Assembly: GCA_029948255.1 (NCBI GenBank)
Contig: JALIZF010001372.1
Span: 186,001-250,000 of the forward strand
Direction: 5' to 3'
Source of the DNA: Telmatactis stephensoni
Taxonomy: Eukaryota > Cnidaria > Anthozoa > Actiniaria > Isophelliidae
Length of the DNA: 64,000 nt
Shown: piece by piece, positions 42,378 through 52,681 of the stretch
Position numbering within the stretch: position 1 is the stretch's first letter
Layout: the number at the start of each line of letters is the position of its first letter
Program-made: the position numbers and the translations under genes
Notes under the pieces: model-generated
Databases searched by the model: none
Told to the model about the DNA's origin: nothing
What the model saw: the letters and a program-made list of their open reading frames with translations, nothing else

Positions 42378-45300
42378 ATTAATTAATTAATTAATAAACA
42401 AATAAATTAATAAACAAACAAACAAACAAATAAATAAAAACAAACAAATAAATAAATAAACAAATTTATAAAAACAAAAAAAACAAATAAATAAAATAAA
42501 TTGTAGAAATAGAAAACAAGGCAGCGTGCTATGTTGAGTTATAGAAGCACGCGGGAATAGTAAGAAGACGAGAGAAGTGTTAGGAGAAGCACGACACTTC
42601 AACACTTCTTGAGTCTTCTTACTATAAAATACATTTAAAAAATACAATTGAAGTTTTATTTTCTTTTTCCGTTGGAGAAAGTTTGAAAATGTGCGCGCGT
42701 GTGCTGTGTGTTCTCATAGAGAACGCGCGACACGCGTCCTTTGGCCAATCAGAGCGCGCGTTATATCATAATTATTTTATAAAAATAAATAAACAAATGA
42801 ATAAACAAACAAACAAATAAATAAATAAAAACAAACAAACAAATAAATAAATAAACAAGCAAACCAACAAAAACAAATAAATGAATGAATACATAAATAA
42901 ACAGTTGAACCTCCCACAAGCAACCATCCACAATGTCAAGTCTGGGGTGGTTGTCTAAGGGAGGTAACACCACAAGAGATCTAAATATGACCCTATCATT
43001 GAAGTAATACCTTGACTTCTTGGCAGAGGTTCCTCCATCAATACTCTGAATAACAGGAAAGACATTGATGAGTGATCACATCAAACCCTCAAGGGAATCA
43101 ATTGTCACCTTATGTGAAAGTGTGTTTACTTACCACATCACTGCCATAGATACCAGGTCCTATGTGGGATTCTGGCATTTCTTTACTGTTTTTTCTGTAT
43201 GAAAGAAAAGGTCAAAGGTCAAAGAAACAGTGACATCATAGGCAAAAATGTTGGAACATATATGGGTGTGGCTAGGGGGTGAGGGTTATCTATTTTAAGG
43301 GTAAATAATAATGGTCTCATGAGCTATCTCTGATGGAGTCTTAGAAATGTATATTTAATACAAGTACCATAATTACCTTGAATTGTTTGCAGTTGCTTTG
43401 TTTTCTTGTTGACCTGTAGCTACACATAAACAACACTTGTCAACTTAATTATTTTTTTTTTATTTCACAAATTAAGGTACAATTGTACATTATTGGCATT
43501 CTTGATGCTTATTTACTTTCTACACTACTGCAACATACGCTGAATGCCAAATATTGTGAAATTGCAGTCAGGAGTCATGTATATTATTTTTATCTTGTTT
43601 TCTCTGACGTTTTGGAGTTTTTACACCGAGACATTTCGATCCTAACATGGATCTTCTTCAGTCTAACAATGTTTATATGTGCACTGGATTTTGAAATAAC
43701 TAGCTAAGAAAACTCATGTAATTTAGAACTTATATGTATAATTTAGAAATTTATATTGAATAGAACCCCTAGCTACATAACTCCTAGATAGCAGCCCATG
43801 GTCTATCAGCAATAAATAAGAAATAGCTTGCATGAATACAGAGATAATTAAAAACAAAATGATTGCTCATTTGAGATTTCACTCGGCAGGCATTTGACCC
43901 TCCATTGTTAAGCATACATTGTTGAGATCGACCTGTATATATTTTTTCTCTGAAAATTAATTTTTATATTCAGCTTGAAAAAGCTTAATCCTAACACAAC
44001 TTCAAGAAAAAGTCTTTGTACAGTTCAAAAAAATGTTTTAAACAGGTATTTTATCTTGGTACATCAGTTTTTAACCGGTAGAAAAAGGATTTGAGTGTTA
44101 ATCCAGAACGAAAATTTGGATTAAAACTCGCACGAAAGTCTAGTTTTTGGCGCTTTTCGCCATTATTGCATTATAAGTTATACAGTGGCTTCGAGTGGAA
44201 TACTACGGAATATCCCATGAGTATAACTAATGTATTTTCTATTATACACATGAGCCTTCTAGGCAACTGTGTACATACAAAGAAAATACAAGTGATGAGT
44301 AGGATATCCATGGTATCTCACAAATTGATTGCCAAATATACAATATGGCTTTCCTGCTTTCTAATTGGCTATAATTTCTATGGCATTGGATAAAAAGTGG
44401 CATTACCTGATTTGAATCTTTTGCAAATGATTGCAAGAACAACTGTAATGAATAGTAGAAGAGCAGCTCCTCCAGCAATAACAGCAATGATCTCATTTGA
44501 CAAAACGGTAGTTCTTGTAGGGACCTTGACATCTTCAAAATGAAACAATCGGTAATCATAAGCAATCGATCTGCACCGTACAGTAAGTGGTTGGTAACTC
44601 GGTTCATCGACCACTTTAACTGTTACCTTACCGTTACCTTACCAACCACATCAGCTTCCTTATATTTTATTTCAAATTTGACAGTATATCCAACAACAAA
44701 ATCACGTTTTTGTCAAGTTACTGCAGACAAGAAATGTGTTTTCTTGAATACAGTATGTAAATATTATTTTATTCTGCATGTTCATAGCAGCTAGACTACA
44801 TGCAGTAGCCATCCAGCATCCTCAATAGCTGCCTTTGTTAAAATTTACAGCCATTTCTTTAAGATTTGAAAGGTAAAATATATATTTGTCTTCAGTATTA
44901 ATTTACTGATTTAAACATGTTGACAACACTGGTTCACATACATAAAAACAATTACATTGCAACAGAGATCAAATATCCCCATATGTTTACATTTGAAGCC
45001 TTCACAATATAATTAAAATCTTAATATCAAAAATGTAAACATTTTGATATGATAAATATTTTCACAACAATGAACACTTAAAATATGTCTGGAATGTCCG
45101 TTGCATTGTAAACAATAATATGTCAATTACATGCAAGCTCTGTACACCTCAATCACACGTCAATCAGTCTTACACCAAAATTGTGTGCCATTTATTTTCA
45201 AACTTAATTTTGTATGATTTTTCCAGGAATTAGATTTGCAAGTCAGCTAGAATACATTCAACGTTCCAGACATTACAGCTTTCTCAGTTTGGCATCACAG

Positions 45301-47710
45301 TAACTAAGATTTTGATCTTTTGTAGACAATTCATTTGCCTGTGCCTGGTTGATTGAAGTGGAGTTAATTAAAGTGTTTAGATCCTTTAAAAGTATAGTAA
45401 GTTAATGTAATGTTTTTTCTTGTCGACCTGTAAAAATACTTCTGAATTGTAATATTTCAAAAAAGGAATGATATGTTGTACAGAAATTGTAACTTAATGA
45501 CAGTGTGTAAATCAAGCAATAGACTATTGACATCAAGTGTTCACAGACTCCCGGACAGACTGATCTATACTTTGACTGTAAAATACCTTCAACTTGAATG
45601 GTAATGGAGGAATTAGGTCCTTGTCCATAGTAATTCCATGGAACACACACATACTCTCCTTCATGGTGCTCTGTTGTCACATTGATTACATATTGTTGTG
45701 AGGAAGAGTTCTGTACAAGCTTGTTGTTGTGGAAAAAGCTGAATCCTGGTTTTGGATTTCCTGTGGCTGTACAATTGATGATGGTTCTTGATTTATGTTC
45801 AATAACTTTACTTGGACCAAAGATCTTAGTATTGACTGGCTTATCTGAAAGTTACAATAAGAGCTAAATTTTAAGATACCAAACTGGGTATAAAACTAAC
45901 GAATAGCATAAACCAAATCAACTGACTGTTAGGCAATAGTCACCTGCTGTCACCCAACAGTTGACAATTCAAACAGTACAAATTTATTGGCAAAAAGGAT
46001 GCTACTTGTATAGACTACATATATTCTTCAGATGTGTGTGTGTGCGAAAGGGACCCCACAATAATGTGTCATGATCAATGTCTGTGCATGGTCACTAATT
46101 TGAGCTAGGGTACTTTTTTGAGAGAAGAGGGGGTGGGGGTGGGGTGTAACCATTGCTTTTGGTGTTTTTCCATGTGAAGACTGGGGTGGGTTTCTACAAA
46201 AAAGCCTTGTAGTTTGCTTCTGTGTTGTTGAATAATTTTATTTTCTTAGTATCTTAGTTTATAGATTCATTTTAGGTCATTAATGTTAGTTTTAGATACT
46301 GATATACTTTCAAAATGCATTCATATCCATGATCCAAAAAGCTGCCAACTTGAAAACCATGTGCAGTTAGCATGTGCAATGCAAAACAATCGAATGACCT
46401 TAATTTTGCAAAAAGTACATTATAATCAAACAAGGTACTTACACACGACATTAACTCTGATAACAGATGGCGTTGTATAAAAACTGCTTTTTACTTCACA
46501 TTGATATTGTGTATCATCATCAAGTCCAAGATTAGAAATACTTAGTGAATTGTTTATCAACCTATATTTAGCATCACTGTCTGGCAAGAGATTCTGTGGG
46601 AGTGATTGATTTAAACCATGAATTGCTTCCAAAGGGTTTCTCTCTGCTCCATAGGATTAGATGAAACTGTTGCGATTGTTGTTGTTCTTGGTATGACAGG
46701 ATGAAATGACATGGTAAAGTAGCACTTGAACCAATGTATGCATTGACGACATGACTGGACTGTTGGACTACAGACCACTGGAAACAATCTATAATAAACA
46801 CAATAATTTAGTATTTATTTTAAAAAACTCAAATGCATATCTAGATATGAAACGGAGAAACCCATTACAACCTCATACTGATAAAAGCTAGCCGAGATAG
46901 AAATAAACCTCTGGTTTCCAGGGTAAGAATTTAGTCAGTAACTTATTTCAAAATGCTTGTTGGATTTTATTGGGAATTTCTAAACACCTACAAGGTCTGA
47001 AAATAAAACACTGACAACAATAGATATTGATATCTCTGTGCAGAGATTAATCATTAGCTAGGGCAACATTTTATTCACAACTCGGAACTATATAAAATGT
47101 TTTATACAACCAACCACCGTACGTCCCACCACTTCTACATGCTTCATTGAAGAAGGGAGAATATTGGAGTGAGGAATGCAGATCTATGCTTTATTAGTAA
47201 ATATAATTAGTTTCGAGCACAAAGAGTCGAGGATTTTCTCTTCAAAAAAGTTCAAATTACATGTTATATTTATTGTATTTAATAACTTAGTAAACAGTCG
47301 TTGTCTCCATAGTTTCTTCACTTCGACGGAAGCAGAAGCGGAAGCAACATACGCAGACTCAGTATCGCGTTTATCACCTAGGTGTGAGAAAAAGACAAGC
47401 ACCGCTAATGAGCAGTACACTACTGAGTCTGCGTATGTTGCTTCCGCTTCTGCTTCCGTTGAGAAAACCAGGCTTTAGTATTGGATTTTTTGTTGAGGAA
47501 ATTGAATTATTTACCGATCGACAAAGTACCGCGTCTTTCAAGCGATAAAAAAACTTGAAGCTCGATTGAAAAACTTCAACAAAAACAAGATAAGAATTCA
47601 ATTAGATTTTTTACTTCAATACATAAGTTTTATGTATTAAGTCTGAACTCACCTGAAACATGAAACTGCATCAAAATCATCCACAAAACGGTAAGAATTT
47701 TAGCCTCCAT
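41686..47710 (-). CDS. Gene E: two-Ig membrane receptor with an ITIM-like tail (frameshift in the first Ig exon)
   Basis: Exons in transcript order: 47710-47653, 46788-46443, 45844-45587, 44532-44407, 43413-43377, 43194-43134, 43045-43011, 42267-42225 and 41940-41686. The signal peptide is MEAKILTVLWMILMQFHVS. Exon 2 is an Ig-V-type domain (LPCHF, LILW, then DDDTQYQCEV), but the reading frame shifts by one base between the Trp and the YxC part, so as written it stops early. Exon 3 is an Ig domain starting YKPVNT. Exon 4 is a membrane helix almost the same as in gene A. The last exon carries SLYQSV, STYSSL and SVYHDL, each fitting the ITIM pattern [SIVL]xYxx[LVI], plus PPKPTLP. An exon junction creates YMNV, a Grb2-type YxN site. 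It could be an inhibitory-type receptor or a young pseudogene. Confidence 0.75.
42275..42500. repeat. Compound GAAA/GACA/AATA microsatellite
   Basis: Runs of GAAA, then GACA, then AATA and AAAC units, in a tail intron of gene E. Confidence 0.95.
43963..44169. repeat. 207-base dispersed repeat (copy at 59754-59960)
   Basis: From TATATTCAGCTTGAAAAAGC to GCGCTTTTCGCCATTATTGC, the two copies match with only a few differences and diverge sharply at both ends. Same orientation. No ORF. Confidence 0.9.
46574..46640 (-). other. Frameshift interval in the first Ig exon of gene E
   Basis: The upstream frame runs to a stop at 46574 while the YxC half is open only in the frame offset by one. The exon is 346 bases where 345 or 348 would keep phase 1-1. 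No plausible intron fits. Either a sequence error or a real inactivating change. Confidence 0.7.
47321..47478. mobile_element. Hairpin MITE, single-unit relative of the 78-bp satellite
   Basis: The arms GGAAGCAACATACGCAGACT and AGTCTGCGTATGTTGCTTCC pair. The middle holds one CACCGCTAATGAGCAGTACA unit, and the right end GAAAACCAGGCTTTA matches the TIR of 35993-36181. Confidence 0.8.
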
Positions 47711-49813
47711 AATTCGAGTGACAATCAGTAGTTTGACATGAGTTTGACAGCGAACCAACAACATGTGCAACTGCCCGAAACTGCACAACGAGATACCACA
47801 GGTAGCTCAACCGAGAGATCAAAATATTTACTTATATTCAATGATGCCATTATTGTATGAAAAGATGAAAACACTTGTTGTTATGCAAGAGATACCAACA
47901 AATTTCGATTTTTGAAAATTCGTATCTCCTTGATTTTTCAACTTATATCCTTCAAACTTCACAGCTTTACTGATTTGGATGTGCTCTTTCCAGCTATGGT
48001 CACTGTTTTTAAGTTTAGGAACTTTTGGAATTACATGAAAAAGCCGTTAGTATGAAATGACTGTAGCAATTCACAAAATACGTCATTTACATATATAAGA
48101 TTCCAGAATATGCCTTAGTAACTGTCATATTCGGATTCAGCATGAAAAGTTAGTTAAAATAGTTGTTACCAGCTTCTACCCTAAAACGTCTTCTGCCCTT
48201 TTTGCGATCGACTTTTTCAGTTTTGCGCCTTGTCTATTGTAAGCCGAGGACTGGCCTTTTTAGCTGGGCTTATCTAAGACGCGTCTTATCTAGGTCGCGA
48301 TCATCATCGTATAAACGGTACAAAAACATGTTCGCGTCTTCCGTAAGACGTAAATTTAAAAGAAATTCATATATTAATACCAATTTTAGAATTTTATATT
48401 TGTTGTATAGTTTTTGGGACCACAGTAATTGGCATCGCTGTTGTGGTTTCCCTGCCTTGTATGTCATTGTATTGTTTATTGTTGTATGGCGAAGTTAATA
48501 AATTCCAGTCCCTGCCTTTTCTTCAACAAAACTAAACGTTTAGCCGTCTTGCTAAAACGCGCCATTTTGTTTACCAAAGACAGGAAACAGAAGTCGATAG
48601 AAGATAGCCATGACAACGAAACTTCAGAGCGAGGCAAATGCTTATTGGATACGAAAATAGGACGCGAACCATTTATACGAACACTTCTCGTCCTATGCAA
48701 GCGTCTTATTTGTTCTCGTATAAATGGCCCTAGAGTGGCTCTCGCCTTGGCGAGTAGCCACAAAAATAGTCGCTCAATGAGCGCACGTGGCTTACTGCTT
48801 GAGCAAACATATAGAATTGTAAATATGTTTATACTAGAAAAACAGATCGAGAGATTTGTAGATGTCGAAAATGCGATTCAGTTTTATTGTAAGCTATTGT
48901 CCTATTGGTCATATGCACATTATTTACACAAGCTCAGAAAAAAACTGGACAATGGAGATGCTTGACGACCAAAACATCGTCAACGCGAAGTAAGCGGCCT
49001 AAAAATTTACGTTTTTATAATTTATTTTGGATATCTTACAATGCTTCAATGGCCATGAAATGTGTAGGATTAAGAAACAACTTGGTGAAAATGCTGATAC
49101 TGAAGTTAGAAAAAAATATATCGAGCGAATCTTAACGAACAGTTATTGAATGTGTCGATGAGATGAGCTCAAAAAAAGCTTTTACCGAGACCTAAAAGTA
49201 AGGTTTTCGGCCAAGTAAACTGAATGCTTGAAATTGTTTACTTTTTTGATGCATAAAAGCTCAAGTGCGTTTTATTCAAAAACGCTTCCATAGAAATCGT
49301 TGAAGCTGAGTAAGAGTGCAGAACTTGATCCCGATTTTATGAACCAATAAATGCGGTTTTGTACAAAACCGAGTCTAGTTTTTCCAAAAAATCATGTTTA
49401 TGAAAATCGCCATGGCGCCACTATAAATTATTGAAAACTCCGATCAAAATGATTTAAACGTCAAAAGAAACTTTAATCTATCTCTAGACTTGTTGTGGAA
49501 TTTTTTTTGAAATTAGGTTTTTTGCCGCGACGCATTTTGCGATCAAACAGCGGAGGTGCGTCTCAAACAAAACCCAGTCGAGCCACCTTAAACTTTCTTG
49601 AATACCTTAAGATAATAAATGCCCAGGTTTTATCAACAGATCCTTGCATTTATTTATTTTTTCCTGAAATCCGAAATCAAAAGCTAGCAAAACCAAAAAA
49701 AAAAAAAACATCAACAACAACAACAACTGATTCTTCACTGCTCGCAGAGGGACTGAGGAAGTTTATTTTTGGGCTTCCTGTGGAGTTACGCACGGACGGA
49801 CTTACACAGCCCA
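47711..49813. other. Region between genes E and F
   Basis: No convincing gene is seen. About 47870-48035 resembles one arm of the foldback at 51370-52390 (shared CTCTTTCCAGCTATGGT and CCTTC-AACTTCACAG words). An open frame at 48429-48965 has no recognisable domain, overlaps an open frame on the other strand and contains repeated GTATAAA/GTCTTAT words, so I do not call it a gene. Confidence 0.45.
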
Positions 49814-49849
49814 GAGGAGGGTCCAGTAGTATCCCACAATGCATTGCGC
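49814..49849 (+). repeat. 36-base perfect inverted repeat, left copy
   Basis: The segment from GAGGAGGGTCCAGTAG to CATTGCGC is the exact reverse complement of 51305-51340. The two copies enclose the tentative small gene F. Confidence 0.9.
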
Positions 49850-49920
49850 TTTATAATGTATTATCGATTCAAACGTGACGTCATCATTAGTCTTGAGCCT
49901 TGAGAGAGTGCAGAGGAGTG

Positions 49921-50899
49921 ATGGCGGGCGATTCGACGAGTAGTACTTGTAAATGGTTGTAAGCTTTTGTTTTAAAAAATTCTCCTTTCTTGTACATACG
50001 CTGTGTTAGCGAAGAAAATTTTGAAATTTCTTTGCCTGGGGTAAAATTCGTTGAGCTTGTGTGCCGTCAGGTTACATAATTGTTGACAAAATATCTGAGA
50101 GACGAGTAGCTCTGATTCCTGTTGTTGCTGGCCAGAGAGTGGAGGATCTATTTCAACATATAAGACTTCCAGCGTTAATTCGTGTTGTCATTTCGTCTGA
50201 TTTGGAGGTTAGTGCAGTTGTAAATGTTTCTTAAGTTTGTCGAATTTGTATAAAATCATCATATAGAGAAGTTTGTGAAAACATCGTATCGAGAAAGCTG
50301 ACATGCGAGTGCCAGCTTTGCAAGGTTTCACATTTTGAGTGTTCATCTTTGTGATGCAATGAAAACATTTCTTATAACTTATTTTTTGTCATTTTTTGTT
50401 ATTTTTGCTACCTTTTGCTCATTGATAATTTCAAATGAGTAGAAACAGGTTTTTATGCCGGCGAGAAAACCTGGAAGAAACGAGGTGACGGAAAGGAAAG
50501 TTGTTTTTTTGTTGATTATTATTAACAAGAAATTAGTGTCGAGTCAGTAGAAAAGATTCAATGTCTATTCTAATTTTGTAGCTAACGAAATGCGAAAAAT
50601 ACGATTAGGTAGGTAGCTACAAACAATACTAGGAATATGATAAATTTGTTTTGCTTTTGATAGCAAATATCCAAAAAATACAGAATACATAGAACTTGAG
50701 TTATGCATTTATTGATATTGAAATAAATAATTTAAATGTAATGCATTTACATGGACTTCTGAATCAATATTTGAAATAAATTTTGTACAAATGTGTATGT
50801 CTTTTCTAAATGATGCTGTGTAATTTATAGAGTGATGGCACAATCCGTGAAACAACATCTATTGACAACCAGCCAAACTCCACAACACTTTTCGCGTAA
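49921..50899 (+). CDS. Gene F (tentative): small three-exon protein of 77 residues
   Basis: Exons 49921-49948, 50071-50207 and 50831-50899 join in frame with GT-AG sites (donors GTAAAT and GTTAGT, acceptors GCCGTCAG and ATTTATAG) and end at TAA. The start MAGDSTSSTCYIIVDKISE lies about 50 bases after a TGACGTCA motif. The second exon encodes a basic and hydrophobic stretch including VALIPVVAGQRVEDLF. I recognise no domain. It may be the 5' part of a longer gene or the remnant of a mobile element, since the whole unit sits between perfect 36-base inverted repeats. Confidence 0.35.
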
Positions 50900-51304
50900 C
50901 CTTGACATTTTGGAGGTTTTCACGGGTTTGTTTTCACTAAAAATCGTGAAGCCTTTTTGAGCCTTTTTTGACAGCATTTTTGTTTATCCTATTTTCTGTA
51001 AAATAGCTTTGTTAAAATGAAAATAACTCCAGCTGTATTCAGATAAACAGGAGGTTTTGAACTCGTGGTCGTCATGTTGTACTTTTGAAACTGAAACCGG
51101 CACTCTGATCACAATAGCTAGTTTTATTTATACACCGGGGGCAAAAAGACCCAAACAACTAGAGAAATAACAAGATAATTAGTAAAGCAAGAAATATAAA
51201 TGAAACTTATCTCTATAAAGTCACATATTGGAAAGTTTCAGGGCCTGTTTTTCACTTCATGTACTTTGATCGGAAGTGACCACCATTTTGCAAACAAACC
51301 GCGC

Positions 51305-51340
51305 GCGCAATGCATTGTGGGATACTACTGGACCCTCCTC
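51305..51340 (-). repeat. 36-base perfect inverted repeat, right copy
   Basis: Reverse complement of 49814-49849. It lies just left of the large foldback element. Confidence 0.9.
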
Positions 51341-51361
51341 TGTACACAGCCCGATTACTTC

Positions 51362-52395
51362 GAGGCAGTAAGCCACAAAAATGTTATGTTGACATGGAAT
51401 GTTTGGTTTCCGATCTCGTTCTGCAAAATTATGAAATACTGACTGACTAATGCGTAAGTAATTGACCTGTGAGACGTAGCCAGTCTACCTACCGCTAGTG
51501 CGCTGTGGATAATTATTTCAATCGAATGCACCTCACAAATTTTGACCAAAAAAGGTCTGTTTTGCAACCAAGAAACATAGAGAAAGCCAATTACAAAATA
51601 ATTTTGCTGGGGGCGCTAAGATGTAACATTTTGAAAATATATTGTAAGAATGAGCTTTTATCATGTAATTCCAAAAGTCACAGTACAGAAATATAATTAC
51701 CATAGCTGGAAAGAGCACGTCAAAATTAGTAAAACTGTGAAGTTTGAATGAAGTAACTTTCAAACTCACGAAGATATGAATTTTCCGAAATCGAAATTTT
51801 GTATGGAAGCATTCGCTGGTAGGCAAGAGATGCCTACCAGCAAAGGTTTTCTTACAAATTCACACTTTTCAAAAATTCATATTCTCGCGAGTTTTTGATT
51901 TAATTCCTTCGAACTTCACAGTCTTGCTAATTTTAACATGCTCTTTCCAGCTATGGTAATTCTTTTTCTGTTTTACGAATTTAAAAATACCTGATAAAAG
52001 CTCATTTCGCGCGAAAAAGTACGACATTCCGGTAAACATGGCTGATTATTCAACGATCGCTGGTCTAAAATTCCCAATTCGGATCCAATTCACATAGTAA
52101 CGTGTTGGTAATGACTTTCACTGCTTAACGTACCTTATATATCAGCGCCCACAATATAACTCGAAAGTGCGGAGTTCTGGTCCTTGTTTCAACTTGATAC
52201 TGACTTTGACGCGTGATATTTTCCCACCTGGAGTGCCTTCAGTTTGGATAATTATCCACAGCGCACTAGCGGTAGGGTAGACTGCTCAGTCTCAGTTGTC
52301 TTAGTATTTCGGTAGTTCAACATAATTTTGAAGAACAAGATCGCCAACCAAATGTTCCATGTCAACATAACATTTGTTGCATTCGATATGCAAAT
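51362..52395. mobile_element. Foldback element of about 1 kb
   Basis: Arms pair around GCTGGTAGGCAAGAGATGCC-TACCAGC at about 51815-51841. Paired landmarks include ACCATAGCTGGAAAGAGCA with TGCTCTTTCCAGCTATGGT, GCTAGTGCGCTGTGGATAAT with ATTATCCACAGCGCACTAGC, and ATGTTATGTTGACATGGAA with TTCCATGTCAACATAACAT. No ORF within it is convincing. Confidence 0.8.
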
Positions 52396-52589
52396 GAATT
52401 TCAAAACAAAAAACACAGATCTAGACATGCGCAGACAAATTGTATAGCCCCCTAGTAGAACAGCCAATGAACATGCAGGATTTGCGATAGGCCACAAGTT
52501 GGTGGATGCTAATAATTGCCAATGTTTTCACAGGTTATTAAAATAGTCTATAACACAGCAAATGTTCCCACTTTGACAAAATCCATAAA

Positions 52590-52595
52590 TTTATT
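52590..52595 (-). terminator. Candidate poly(A) signal of gene G
   Basis: AATAAA on the minus strand, 87 bases after the TGA stop. Two further minus-strand AATAAA hexamers lie closer to the stop, in a short direct repeat at about 52645-52680. Confidence 0.5.
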
Positions 52596-52681
52596 GAAGA
52601 AAACAATTATTATTAAAATACATTTATCATTCTTTAAATACAAGGTTTATTTACATGGTTTCAAAGTTTATTTACATGATT

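Noticed and set aside
48429..48965. 178-codon open frame
   Set aside because: No recognisable domain, overlaps open frames on the other strand, contains internal repeated words, and lacks splice context that would extend it.
49495..49878. 127-codon open frame overlapping the left 36-base inverted repeat
   Set aside because: Low-complexity Lys and Thr runs from poly-A and CAA repeats and no domain. The same repeat word occurs elsewhere in reverse.
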